From an uncultured Lachnoclostridium sp. (lineage in GTDB: Bacteria; Bacillota; Clostridia; Lachnospirales; Lachnospiraceae), in assembly GCA_948330435.1 (NCBI GenBank), contig CAOJBY010000016.1, forward strand, positions 1-64,000: a DNA stretch of 64,000 nucleotides. Direction: 5' to 3'. The translations under genes were made by a program, and so were the position numbers. Positions 1 to 8,153 of the stretch are shown here, piece by piece (position 1 is the stretch's first letter; each line of letters opens with the position of its first letter). The notes under the pieces were generated by a model. That model had not been told where the DNA came from and ran no database searches. It worked only from the letters and a program-made list of their open reading frames with translations.

Positions 1-866
1 GGCGTACACCCCTTTATTTCACGAAATGCCTTTGTAAAATAACTATTGTCCAAAAACCCGCACTCCGCCCCAATATCCCCCGCACTTTTCTCCGTTGACA
101 GCAGAAGCTCCGAAGCTTTCTGAATGCGGAACTGTTTGAGATAGCGGACAGGCGGCATGCCGATGGATTTGTGAAAGCATCGCAGGCATTCCCTCTCGCT
201 TATCAGTGCACTCCCGGCGATCTGTGCCGTGCTTATCTCTTCCATATAATGCATCTCAATATACTGGAGCATCACACGAATCCGCTGTGCATTCCGCAGG
301 TCCCTCTCTGACGGTTCCCTCTCCGATACAGGCATGTGAAGCTTGAGCAGAAGAATCAGTTGGGACAGAGCGTGCCGCACCTGGAATTCGTAGCCCACAG
401 GTTCCTCCGCCATAGCCTGCCACGCCTCCTTTATAAAATCACACGCCTTATTATGCCAGGAGACACTTCCGTCAAAAATGGCATCTCTGAATGATTTCTT
501 CTCCATCAAGGGACCAACGTAGTTCTGCCAGAAGACACTGTCCCCACTCCCTCCCACAAGGCGGGGATGAAATACCAGGGAGTAAAGCTGACACCCCTGA
601 GGTGTCAAAGCATTAACCCCATGCAATGCCTGGGCATTTATAAAAAAACCGTCTCCCTTTTTCAGTTGATATGTCTTTTTCTCCAGAAGAAGCTCCGCTT
701 CACCGGCCACCACAACCGCAACTTCCAGTTCTTCATGCCAGTGCCAGGGAACAGCCTCCAACCTCAAATCGTCATAATAGCCGGCTATGGGAAATAAAAC
801 CGATCCATGCTCCTTTAGTTCTCTTCCGTCCTGCCCCAAAACAGTGTGGCAATTCGCAAGTGCCAT
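1..866 (-). CDS. AraC-family transcriptional regulator, 3' end outside window
   Basis: Read on the minus strand from an ATG at 866, 288 codons stay open to the left edge, so the C-terminus is cut off. The N-terminal third is cupin-like, with an effector-pocket pattern around WHWHEELEVAVV and a following ELLLEKKTYQLKKGDG strand. The C-terminal part is a typical AraC double helix-turn-helix: RIRVMLQYIEMHY, then ISTAQIAGSALISERECLRCF, IGMPPVRYLKQFRI and a second HTH ending FLDNSYFTKAFREIKGCTP. This architecture is known for sugar or other small-ligand sensors that activate nearby genes. It is divergent from the plus-strand pair starting at 1113, so it may control them; that is inference. The ligand cannot be read from sequence. 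Confidence 0.9.
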   Translation of the reverse strand, partial: MALANCHTVLGQDGRELKEHGSVLFPIAGYYDDLRLEAVPWHWHEELEVAVVVAGEAELLLEKKTYQLKKGDGFFINAQALHGVNALTPQGCQLYSLVFHPRLVGGSGDSVFWQNYVGPLMEKKSFRDAIFDGSVSWHNKACDFIKEAWQAMAEEPVGYEFQVRHALSQLILLLKLHMPVSEREPSERDLRNAQRIRVMLQYIEMHYMEEISTAQIAGSALISERECLRCFHKSIGMPPVRYLKQFRIQKASELLLSTEKSAGDIGAECGFLDNSYFTKAFREIKGCT

Positions 867-987
867 ACCTTTCTCCTTTCTGGCGGTTTTATTATACAAA
901 AATGGCAGTATCATCCTATTTTCACCCAGAAATTGTTGATATAATCATATCATCAGATGCACCTGAACACAACTGAAAATTGATTTA

Positions 988-1091
988 AATCAGTAATATC
1001 TCATCCATGCACAAATCAATTTACAGACGCATGCATCTGCGGCTGGGAATTGATTTAGACAAGGGTGTATGGATGGGATATTACGGAACTT
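988..1091. repeat. Dispersed palindromic repeat, family 1, copy A
   Basis: An imperfect inverted repeat of about 96 bp has outer arms CAGTAATATC (991) and GGATATTACGG (about 1076-1086), inner arms CAAATCAATTT and GGAATTGATTT, and a centre near GACGCATGCATCTGC. A second copy lies at 16503-16620 in the opposite orientation and matches over most of its length. The element ends in CGGAACTT a few bases before the ribosome site of the gene at 1113. It could be a mobile palindrome (MITE- or REP-like) or a structured 5' leader. Confidence 0.75.
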
Positions 1092-1112
1092 ATAATAGTA
1101 GGAGGTCTGAAT

Positions 1113-1352
1113 ATGTTAAGATTTACATTTATCCCAAATAAAAAACGTTTTCTGGAATTGATCAACAGCTGCAAAGGTTCCGTTTTGATCCATCTTCCGG
1201 ACAATACCACCCGTGATTTAAAATGCGATTCTACAGCTTATCAAATGTTGGAAATGCTGCCCCTTAATACAGTGGATCTGTGTCTGAGCTTCTCGGATCA
1301 CCGGGATTCTTCTAAATTTATTGAATATTTGATGCGTGCCACCCATGGTTGA
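1113..1352 (+). CDS. Small hypothetical protein (79 aa) upstream of PHP protein
   Basis: The ATG at 1113 is preceded by a clear GGAGG ribosome site at 1101-1105, so it is chosen over an upstream in-frame start at 1065 that lies inside the palindromic repeat. The 79-residue product begins MLRFTFIPNKKRF and has no signal peptide, membrane segment or recognised motif. Its 3' end overlaps the start of the PHP-domain gene by 17 bases, which suggests translational coupling and a joint role. The family is not recognised. The gene is probably real because of its ribosome site and tight coupling, but no function is proposed. Confidence 0.65.
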   Translation: MLRFTFIPNKKRFLELINSCKGSVLIHLPDNTTRDLKCDSTAYQMLEMLPLNTVDLCLSFSDHRDSSKFIEYLMRATHG

Positions 1353-2280
1353 TCTGCACATTCACAGCCACTTAAGCCCCCAGGGACTGTCCACGCCTTT
1401 ACAGCTTGTGAAGCAATGCCAGGCCCGGAAACTTGGATTGATGTCCGTCACGGATCAAAACTGTGCCCGGGCAAACAGAGCGGCGGAAAGAGCAGCCTGG
1501 GAAAACGGAATTGCTTATATATCCGGAATTGAATTAGATTCCACCTATGAGGGAATGCATGTTTCGGTTCTAGGATACGGGATCGACTATGACAGCCCGG
1601 ATTTTGCAAGGCTCGAAAGACACATAGACAAACTAAGCTTCAAAGCTTCTCTGGAAATATTGGAAAAAACACAGGTACTTGGATTTCACCTGACGGAATG
1701 CGACATGTGGGAAGCATCTAAAGAGCATTTCGAAACAGACAGTTGGAACGGAGAATTGTTTGCAAGGGTTCTTTTGTCCAATCCGAAATTCAGGGAACAC
1801 CCCCTTTTAAAGCCCTACCGCACCGGAGGATCCCGAAGCGATCATCCCTTGGAAAATCTTTACCAGGATTACTATGCTGCCGGAAAAGTATGTCATGCTG
1901 ACACCCCATACCCAGATATCCATGAGATTCTTGATCTCATCCACCAGAATCACGGCGTTGCCGTTCTGGCTCATCCGGGGTTACATTTATACAAAGGAAA
2001 AGCGTTCCTTTTAAGGCTTCTGACCCTGGAAATTGACGGACTGGAAGCTTACAGTAGCTGCCATACACCTGCCGAAGCCGCCTACTTTGCTGCTCTTGCC
2101 AAAGAGCAGGAACGCCTAATCACCTGTGGCAGTGATTACCAGGGAAATGCCGGGGCCTCCGCATCTCCTGGAGATGCCGTGTTTGCACCGGACATGGATC
2201 CGGAGCAGGAAACACAGCGAATTGCAGAACGGCTATTATCCTATATTTTTTGTAACACTTCCCATAGAAAAAGGGCCTAA
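1336..2280 (+). CDS. PHP-domain phosphoesterase-like protein with altered metal ligands
   Basis: The 314-residue protein starts at GTG 1336, or at ATG 1345 within the overlap. PHP proteins are metal-dependent phosphoesterases of the amidohydrolase-like barrel. Motif I is intact (DLHIHS, H8 and H10 from the GTG start), as are the glutamate strand (SGIELD) and motif IV (VLAHPG). Motif II reads VTDQN where the family normally has TDH, and the last motif reads GSDYQGN where SDxHG is usual, so two canonical histidine ligands are glutamine. The protein may bind fewer metals, or be a TrpH/YciV-like relative with changed chemistry. It is co-transcribed with the small gene at 1113 and ends in a strong terminator at 2266-2301. 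Confidence 0.8.
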   Translation: MPPMVDLHIHSHLSPQGLSTPLQLVKQCQARKLGLMSVTDQNCARANRAAERAAWENGIAYISGIELDSTYEGMHVSVLGYGIDYDSPDFARLERHIDKLSFKASLEILEKTQVLGFHLTECDMWEASKEHFETDSWNGELFARVLLSNPKFREHPLLKPYRTGGSRSDHPLENLYQDYYAAGKVCHADTPYPDIHEILDLIHQNHGVAVLAHPGLHLYKGKAFLLRLLTLEIDGLEAYSSCHTPAEAAYFAALAKEQERLITCGSDYQGNAGASASPGDAVFAPDMDPEQETQRIAERLLSYIFCNTSHRKRA

Positions 2281-2301
2281 CTATTTTTAAGCCCTTTTTC
2301 T
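2266..2301. terminator. Bidirectional intrinsic terminator
   Basis: Perfect 11-bp arms AGAAAAAGGGC (2266-2276) and GCCCTTTTTCT (2291-2301) flank a 14-base loop. The U-run forms on either strand, so the hairpin can end both the PHP gene (plus) and the dctPQM operon (minus). The stop codon of the PHP gene lies inside the hairpin. Confidence 0.9.
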
Positions 2302-2339
2302 CTCAACCTTATTTCAGTGCCATCTGTTACAATTTTCCC

Positions 2340-3599
2340 TTACATCAACCCCGGTACCAGCATAGGAACATACAATATCAGGAAAAATACCAAAATCAAT
2401 CCAATCAGATAAGGAATGATCGACTTGGCAATCTTTTCAATCGGCAGCCCCGTAATGCCCGAAGCCACAAACAGGTTGATGGCCACCGGCGGCGTGATCA
2501 TGCCAATGGCAATTCCCACAACAAACACAATACCAAAATGCACCAGACTGATATTCATAGCCTTAACCAAGGGCAAAAATACCGGAGTCAAGATAATGAT
2601 GGCCGAGGATGTCTCCATAAACACGCCGGCAATCAGAATGATAATGGCAATCAGGAACATAATAATATACGGATTGCTGGACACGCTCAGAACCGAATTT
2701 GCAATGGCCTCCGGGATCTTCCAGTTCGCCAGTACCCATCCAAAGGGGCCGCTGCATGCAATAATAATCATAATAACGGCAGAGGTCTTGGCACTGCCTT
2801 TCATGATGTTAAACAATTCCTTTGGCCCCATATCCCGATAAACAAAAATGGATACCAGGATTGCATAGATAACCGCCACATCCGCAGCCTCCGAGGGGGT
2901 AAAGTATCCGGAAAAGATACCTCCCAGGATAATCAGCGGCATCAAAATACCCCAGATAGCCTTGAGAAATGTTTTCACCACATTCTTAAGGGAAAATGGC
3001 GTTCCCTTGGGATAATTAAACTTTGCAGCTTCAAAAAGAGAAATGGCAATCAAAATGATCCCCATCAAAACACCGGGAACAAAGCCGTTTTTAAAGAGGG
3101 TATTCACGCTCTCCTCCGCAATGACCGCATAGAGCACCATGGGAACTGAGGGTGGAATTACAACGCCGATAGTTCCTGCCGCAGCAATCAATGCCGCCGC
3201 CTTTGACTCATTGTATCCCCTTACTTTCAACTCCGGAATCAAAGTTGCACCTACAGCTGCCGTTGTCGCCGCACCGGAGCCGGAGATGGCCGCAAAAAAC
3301 ATTCCGGCAAGCACGGACACAATGGACAATCCGCCCTTAATCATGCCAAGCAACGCCTCTGCAAATTCAACCAGGACCTTGGAAACCTTTCCCTTTGCCA
3401 TCAAATCCCCCGCAAAAATAAAAAAGGGAACCGCAATCAGGGAAAAGGAATCCGTAGCCGTAAACATACGCTGCACAATCATTAAGAGAGGCACATCTCC
3501 CTTAGTCATTACTGCCACAGAAGAAAGTGCAATGGAAAAGGCCACCGGAACTCCTAAAATAAGCAAAACAATAAATGCAATAAAAAGTAAAGCCGCCAT
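2340..3599 (-). CDS. dctM: TRAP transporter large permease (DctM)
   Basis: This is a 419-residue protein with the usual length and 12-helix hydrophobic pattern of the DctM large subunit of tripartite ATP-independent periplasmic transporters. It is the channel that couples substrate uptake to a sodium gradient. Recognisable family stretches include VPFFIFAGDLMAKG, AAISGSGAATTAAVGATLIPE and the C-terminal ITPPVAINLFVASGI. The ATG at 3599 follows the DctQ stop by one base and has a GGAGG site inside the dctQ end, so it is preferred to the longer in-frame start at 3659. It is the last gene of dctP-dctQ-dctM and is ended by the hairpin at 2266-2301. The substrate is not evident from sequence. Confidence 0.95.
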   Translation of the reverse strand: MAALLFIAFIVLLILGVPVAFSIALSSVAVMTKGDVPLLMIVQRMFTATDSFSLIAVPFFIFAGDLMAKGKVSKVLVEFAEALLGMIKGGLSIVSVLAGMFFAAISGSGAATTAAVGATLIPELKVRGYNESKAAALIAAAGTIGVVIPPSVPMVLYAVIAEESVNTLFKNGFVPGVLMGIILIAISLFEAAKFNYPKGTPFSLKNVVKTFLKAIWGILMPLIILGGIFSGYFTPSEAADVAVIYAILVSIFVYRDMGPKELFNIMKGSAKTSAVIMIIIACSGPFGWVLANWKIPEAIANSVLSVSSNPYIIMFLIAIIILIAGVFMETSSAIIILTPVFLPLVKAMNISLVHFGIVFVVGIAIGMITPPVAINLFVASGITGLPIEKIAKSIIPYLIGLILVFFLILYVPMLVPGLM

Positions 3600-3600
3600 T

Positions 3601-4104
3601 TTACGCTTCCTCCTTTCCCAATAAATGCATGACACAGCCAAGAGCCGCATCCAGTGCATGAAAGAACATCAGGCCGGAGCCGATGGGAATGCAGATATAA
3701 ACATACCTCATAGGCAGACGCATAGCCGCCGAAAGCTGGTTCCCCTGCTTTCCAAAATACTGAATCCCATAAAACACAATCAGGCCGAATAAGATCATAC
3801 AGAGCACATGTATCACAATCTGCAGGACATCTTTTGCCTTTCCCGGAAGAACATCCTGGAGCACGGAAATAGAAATATGACCGCTGCTCTTATACACACA
3901 GCCGGCCCCAAACAGGGTACTCCAAATCAACAGGTAACGGGTAGCCTCCTGGCTCCATGCCAGAGCAGTAAAAAAAATACGGCAGACAATCTGTGCACCG
4001 GTAATAATTACCATGGCACCCAGCATCACCACAATCATAACCTCTGCGATCTTATCCAAAATATCACTCAATTTATGAATACCTCGAACAATAACCAAAA
4101 TCAA
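3601..4104 (-). CDS. dctQ: TRAP transporter small permease (DctQ)
   Basis: The 167-residue product has four predicted transmembrane helices and the DctQ signature region around VIITGAQIVCRIFFTALAWS and the EATRYLLIWSTLFGAG motif, where the conserved arginine and tryptophan of the family are seen. DctQ is the small membrane subunit that pairs with DctM. The start is a TTG at 4104, preceded by AAAGGGGGAG and by the sequence CGAACTGTAAAAGG, which recurs before other genes in this window. One base separates it from dctM, showing tight coupling. A hairpin-rich 233-base spacer separates it from dctP. Confidence 0.9.
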   Translation of the reverse strand: MILVIVRGIHKLSDILDKIAEVMIVVMLGAMVIITGAQIVCRIFFTALAWSQEATRYLLIWSTLFGAGCVYKSSGHISISVLQDVLPGKAKDVLQIVIHVLCMILFGLIVFYGIQYFGKQGNQLSAAMRLPMRYVYICIPIGSGLMFFHALDAALGCVMHLLGKEEA

Positions 4105-4229
4105 ACTCCCCCTTTTACAGTTCGTTCTTTTGCATCCAATCGTCCCTTAAGGACTCATATAACTCACATGAAATACCTCATAGAACGGGTTTATAAGGTT
4201 CTTTCATGTAAGCTATACGACTTTCACTT

Positions 4230-4275
4230 CGACTGCCTGAGCATGGACCATGTTTCATCCATGGCCAGGCAATCT
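4230..4275. other. Inverted repeat between dctP and dctQ
   Basis: The dctP-dctQ spacer (4105-4337) holds an imperfect hairpin with arms TGCCTGAGCATGGAC and ATCCATGGCCAGGCA. There is no U-run after it in the direction of transcription. It may stabilise the dctP message so that binding protein is made in excess, as often seen in binding-protein operons; that role is inferred. Nothing else was recognised in this spacer. Confidence 0.45.
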
Positions 4276-4337
4276 CATGATTTATTACTTATGATTTGCG
4301 ATCTGTCAAATCCGGTTCGCCGCTTCGGATGCTTTTC

Positions 4338-5420
4338 TTACATCCCTGCGATAACCTCCTGAATTCTTGACACATAATCTGCATACTGGGAATACTGCTC
4401 ATAAACAGGCTGTACGGCTTCCTTAAAGGAATCCAGATCCGGATCTTCAATAACTTCCATACCATTGTCTTTCATAGCCTGAAGCTGATCCGCTTCCTGC
4501 TCAGCCACCCATGCACGCTCAAACTCTGCCGCTTCCTGTGCCGCATCCAGGAAAATCTGCTGGGTCTCGGCATCCAGGGAATTAAAGAGATTTGCACTCA
4601 TGGTAATAATAGCGGTAGAGTAGGAATGACGATCCAGGGTTGCATACTTCTGAGACTCCCACAGCTTATAGGAATAAATAACATTGATGGGGTTCTCCTG
4701 TCCGTCTACGGTACCCTGCTGAAGTGCGGTCAGTGCATCCGCCCATGCCATGGGATCCGCATTGACACCCATTGCCTTAAAGCTTGCAGTGTACACATCA
4801 TTTTCCATAACACGAAGCTTCAGTCCGTTCAGATCTGCCGCAGACTGAATCGGCTTTACATTGTTGGTCAGGTTACGGAATCCACGCTCTGCATAAGCAA
4901 GGCCCTTAAGTCCGGAATCCTCCAGTGTATCAAGAAGCTCACGGCCAATCTCTCCATCCAGTACCGCATAAGCTTCCTCATTGCTTCCAAACAGATAAGG
5001 CATATCCAGAACGCCCATTGCATCCGAGAAATTAATGAAAGGACCGCTGGTGACAATTGCCATATCCAGAGTATCCATCTGCATACTCTCCAGCATATCT
5101 CTCTCGCCGCCCAGAGTACCGTTGGGATAAATCTCAATCTTGTATGCACCGTTCGTTCTCTCTGCTACCAGCTCGGCAAACTTTTCTGCCGCTACCTGGA
5201 AGCTGTCCTGCTCATTTACGGTAGTTCCAAGCTGAAGTACGGTTGCATCTGTGGCTTCTGCAGCCCCCTCGTCACTGCCCTCTGCTTCGCTGTTCTCATC
5301 AGCAGCTGCAGGTGTCTCTTGTGTCTGGCTGTCTTCGGCTTCTTTTCCGCCGCAGCCCACAAGGCTCATCATCATGACTGCTGACAGAGCCAAAGCAACG
5401 AATCTTACATTTTTTTTCAT
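4338..5420 (-). CDS. dctP: TRAP transporter substrate-binding lipoprotein (DctP family)
   Basis: The 360-residue product starts with a lipoprotein signal (MKKNVRFVALALSAVMMMSLVGC, lipobox LVGC), followed by an acidic Ser/Glu-rich linker. The mature part matches the DctP-type binding protein: YKIEIYPNGTLGGERDM, then GLKLRVMENDVY, with the conserved arginine that holds substrate carboxylates, and GTVDGQENP. This family captures carboxylate substrates outside the membrane and delivers them to DctQM. The start has a GGAGG site (RC of 5430-5440). The gene lies 230 bases downstream of a T-box terminator, so expression may depend on the charging of a tRNA. The carboxylate bound is unknown; branched-chain 2-oxo acids or related compounds are one guess from the T-box. 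Confidence 0.93.
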   Translation of the reverse strand: MKKNVRFVALALSAVMMMSLVGCGGKEAEDSQTQETPAAADENSEAEGSDEGAAEATDATVLQLGTTVNEQDSFQVAAEKFAELVAERTNGAYKIEIYPNGTLGGERDMLESMQMDTLDMAIVTSGPFINFSDAMGVLDMPYLFGSNEEAYAVLDGEIGRELLDTLEDSGLKGLAYAERGFRNLTNNVKPIQSAADLNGLKLRVMENDVYTASFKAMGVNADPMAWADALTALQQGTVDGQENPINVIYSYKLWESQKYATLDRHSYSTAIITMSANLFNSLDAETQQIFLDAAQEAAEFERAWVAEQEADQLQAMKDNGMEVIEDPDLDSFKEAVQPVYEQYSQYADYVSRIQEVIAGM

Positions 5421-5527
5421 AACGATTCTTCCTCCTTAAAAATAGTAATTATTTATGTATGTCAACTGCCGTCAGGGAACGGCAGAAATGACCTCAAAAC
5501 TTTCTTTTGCATATTCATGCATGAATA

Positions 5528-5662
5528 AGAATCCTGCAAAGCAGGATTCTCCGCCTGCGGCGGGTCGCTCTGGCGACATTTTACCTTTCCGCCGCAGTGC
5601 GATCCTGCCCGGAGGGCTTTTTATATCATAGGGAAGTTCGGATGACTTTCCTATGATATAAA
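5528..5662. repeat. Cluster of three hairpins between T-box and dctP
   Basis: Three inverted repeats follow each other: GAATCCTGC/GCAGGATTC (5530-5550), a GC-rich cruciform with TGCGGCGG/CCGCCGCA arms enclosing GTCGC/GCGAC (about 5555-5600), and TTTATATCATAGG/CCTATGATATAAA (5620-5632 and 5650-5662). The block looks like an inserted repetitive element rather than part of the T-box. No transposase or coding frame is supported. Confidence 0.55.
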
Positions 5663-5665
5663 AAA

Positions 5666-5950
5666 GGCTCCTGTCTCCACAAAGAGACAAAAGCCATAAA
5701 CTTCTGCGGTACCACTCTTCTTGCTGTAAAAACAGCCACTCAGTCTCAACAGCCAACGGGCTAATGAGCGACAGGATAACGGATGTCTGCCGTTTTGACC
5801 TACGCAAACCTCGCTGTTCTTCAGTCAAACTGCTCAAAGGGGATTTTCCCGAAAATCCAACCGCCATGTCACACCGCCCCATGGCTCTCTGAAGATCTCG
5901 TAATCGGTACTCTTCCTTGTCAACACATTTTATATACCAAATATACAATT
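5666..5950 (-). promoter_or_regulatory. T-box riboswitch leader with terminator, upstream of dctPQM
   Basis: On the minus strand the leader shows T-box hallmarks in order: GAAGAGTA near its start, AGAGAG and GGTGTGA of stem I, GGGAAAATCCCCTTTGAGC around the specifier loop, the T-box AGAGTGGTACCGC (TGGTACC at 5708-5714), and a 12-bp terminator GGCTTTTGTCTC/GAGACAGGAGCC followed by TTTTTT (5666-5695). T-boxes read uncharged tRNA and turn on amino-acid genes. The specifier is probably ATC (plus 5842-5844), meaning isoleucine. The UGGU bulge pairs with an A discriminator base, which fits tRNA-Ile and argues against the alternative AAT (Asn) frame. Specifier assignment is inference. Confidence 0.85.
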
Positions 5951-5956
5951 TTATTT

Positions 5957-5985
5957 ATAATATACCTATCTTTTTTATTTGTCAA
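5957..5985 (-). promoter_or_regulatory. Promoter of the T-box/dctPQM transcript
   Basis: TTGACA (plus 5980-5985) and TATTAT (plus 5957-5962) are separated by 17 bases on the minus strand, a near-consensus vegetative promoter. It starts just outside the stop codon of the chemoreceptor gene, so the T-box leader is transcribed from its own promoter. Confidence 0.85.
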
Positions 5986-5988
5986 CCA

Positions 5989-7935
5989 TTATTTCAGCCG
6001 GAATTTGCGTACCAGATTATTCATCAGTATGGACTGGTCGGACAGCTCCTGTGAAGTTGTGGCACTTTTCTCTGAAGTGGCCGAGGTGCTCTGGACAACG
6101 GCGGAAATCTGGTCAATCCCCTCTGTAACCTGAGAAATCGCATTTGTCTGATTCTCTACCGCTTCCACGACAGCATTCATTTTTGTGGTCACATTTTGGG
6201 AAATCGAGTTGCTCCTATCCAGTGAATCTGTCACCTTGTTCACCACCTGATCTCCTTCCATCACTGCGGCAATAGAGCTTTCAATAAGTTCTTTTGTAGC
6301 CTTGGCTGCCTCATCGGATTTGGAAGCAAGGTTGCGGACTTCATCAGACACTACCGCAAAGCCTTTGCCCGCACTGCCTGCCCGTGCCGCCTCCACAGCA
6401 GCATTCAAAGCCAGAATATTCGTCTGGAAAGCAATATTCTCAATGGCATCAATGATCTTGCTGATTTCCGTGGATGAACTGGAAATCTTCTCCATGGCCA
6501 TATTCAGTTCTTTTACATAATCTACACTGATGCCAAGCTGCTCTCCTGCCTGCTTTACAAAATCTCCCGCTTCCTCAGCCGCTTTCGCAGTCTGACGGGC
6601 ATTTTCCGCAATGCTGGCAACCGTAGTGGAGAGCTCCTGGATGGCACTTGCCTGCTGGGTCGCTCCCTGGCTTAAGGACTGAGCACCATTTGATACCTCC
6701 CCGGCACTGTCCGCCACCATTCCGGCAGACTGACTGATCTGAAAAAGCGTATCCTTCAGGGAACTGTGGATTGCCTTGATGGATTTTTCAATTGCTATAA
6801 AGTCTCCCCAATATGTACGTGTAATATCCTCACGAAAATCTCCCTGGCCCATTTTGCTTAAATGATAGGACACATCCTGTACCATGTCATTCAACCGGCT
6901 GACCGTTTCATCCAGAGCTTTTGTCAATTCAGCAGTCTCGTCTTTGGATTTCACTACAGGCGTCGGTGTCTGCAAATCGCCGTCCGCCAACTCCTCCAAA
7001 CGTTTAATGCAGGCTGCTATGGGACCGGAAATGGATCTTCCAACCTTTACCGCCACCGGGAAAGTTGCAATTACGACCAGAATCACTACCAGCACCGTAA
7101 GCAGGATGCTTCGATCCAGCGTGGATTTAAATTCCCGCTGGCTGGCCTCAATCGCAATGCTCCATTCCTGATTTCCTCCAATGGGTGCAAAACCCACGAA
7201 TTTATTGTCTCCGTAGAAATTGTAACTGCCAAAGCCGGTCTCTCTTTGAATCATACGCTGATTTACTGCTGCCACGTCCGCAACGCTGGAATCCGTCTTG
7301 GCCGCCTCAATCATATTCGATCCTTCCTCCACCACGGACCTCTCCCGGTGTCCGATAACATTGCCCTTATTATCCAGCACATAAGCCACCCCGTCGTTGC
7401 CCATGGCCAGATTCACGACAATATCTGACAAAAAGTCAGCGTCGATGCCGCCATAAACGATGCCGTCAAAACGACCGTCAGTAATAATGGGAACTTCCAA
7501 CAGAAAGATCAACTGCTCGCCATCATTCATAATATCAGATATATAAGGCTTCATGGTCTCCTTACACTGTTTAAAATAATCTTCTTCGGCATAATTGTAG
7601 CCTGTGGAGGAAGAACCGTCCGCAGCCATCTTGCCGGTATAGAGAAAGCCATTGCGGCTGGCTATATCATCACGAACAGGAACTAATTCTGAAGCGGTAG
7701 GCTCAGACTCCCGGAAAATATCGGAGGCGGCCGCCTCCTGCAGAGCTGTCCAATAGTTATTCATCCGCCATTCTACCGCATCCGCAGCCATCTGCGTTGC
7801 AGGACCCAGGGTCTTGGTCATCGTCTCATCGATTCCCCTGGCGTTTAAAATCGCTGTGATTACTCCGATCAATATTGATCCAACCAATACCACTGACAGC
7901 ATACTAAATTGAATTTTTGATTTGATCGACTTCAT
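5989..7935 (-). CDS. Methyl-accepting chemotaxis protein
   Basis: The 648-residue chemoreceptor has an N-terminal membrane anchor (SVVLVGSILIGVITAIL) and an extracellular sensor region of about 240 residues with double-Cache-like features (YSEEDYFKQ-type loop, LEVPIITDGRFDGIVYGGID). A second membrane helix follows near residues 278-298, then a HAMP region, and a long signalling coiled coil with the hairpin tip ENIAFQTNILALNAAVEAA and GKGFAVVSDEVRNLA. It senses small molecules outside and controls the CheA kinase. Double-Cache receptors often detect amino acids or carboxylates, so a link to the adjacent TRAP system is possible but inferred. The start has a GAGAGGAAG site. It is a single-gene unit. 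Confidence 0.96.
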   Translation of the reverse strand: MKSIKSKIQFSMLSVVLVGSILIGVITAILNARGIDETMTKTLGPATQMAADAVEWRMNNYWTALQEAAASDIFRESEPTASELVPVRDDIASRNGFLYTGKMAADGSSSTGYNYAEEDYFKQCKETMKPYISDIMNDGEQLIFLLEVPIITDGRFDGIVYGGIDADFLSDIVVNLAMGNDGVAYVLDNKGNVIGHRERSVVEEGSNMIEAAKTDSSVADVAAVNQRMIQRETGFGSYNFYGDNKFVGFAPIGGNQEWSIAIEASQREFKSTLDRSILLTVLVVILVVIATFPVAVKVGRSISGPIAACIKRLEELADGDLQTPTPVVKSKDETAELTKALDETVSRLNDMVQDVSYHLSKMGQGDFREDITRTYWGDFIAIEKSIKAIHSSLKDTLFQISQSAGMVADSAGEVSNGAQSLSQGATQQASAIQELSTTVASIAENARQTAKAAEEAGDFVKQAGEQLGISVDYVKELNMAMEKISSSSTEISKIIDAIENIAFQTNILALNAAVEAARAGSAGKGFAVVSDEVRNLASKSDEAAKATKELIESSIAAVMEGDQVVNKVTDSLDRSNSISQNVTTKMNAVVEAVENQTNAISQVTEGIDQISAVVQSTSATSEKSATTSQELSDQSILMNNLVRKFRLK

Positions 7936-8112
7936 GTCTTATCTTCCTCTCGTTTAATCATATTTTAAACAGGAAAAGTGAATCCGCTGAGTGCAGGCTA
8001 TTCATCATATCCTGCTTTTTCCTATGATAGGTTATCACAAAGTTTTAAAATATTCAATTCTATTTTTAGTTTCTTTTACCATCGAAAAAGCATGATTTTT
8101 TTTAAATTCCTC

Positions 8113-8140
8113 TTGACATTCCAGAAGATCCGAGTATACT
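8113..8140 (+). promoter_or_regulatory. Promoter of the glutamine synthetase gene
   Basis: TTGACA at 8113-8118 and TATACT at 8135-8140 are separated by 16 bases. Transcription would start near 8147, directly ahead of the leader hairpin at 8154-8191. The rest of the 283-base divergent region (7936-8112) is AT-rich and shows nothing further that can be named. Confidence 0.75.
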
Positions 8141-8153
8141 ACATTTCGTAAGC

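Noticed and set aside
5472..5948. 158-codon minus-strand reading frame across the T-box leader
   Set aside because: It runs through the specifier, antiterminator and terminator of the T-box and through the hairpin block. The RNA signals explain the sequence, and the frame has no ribosome site or family similarity.
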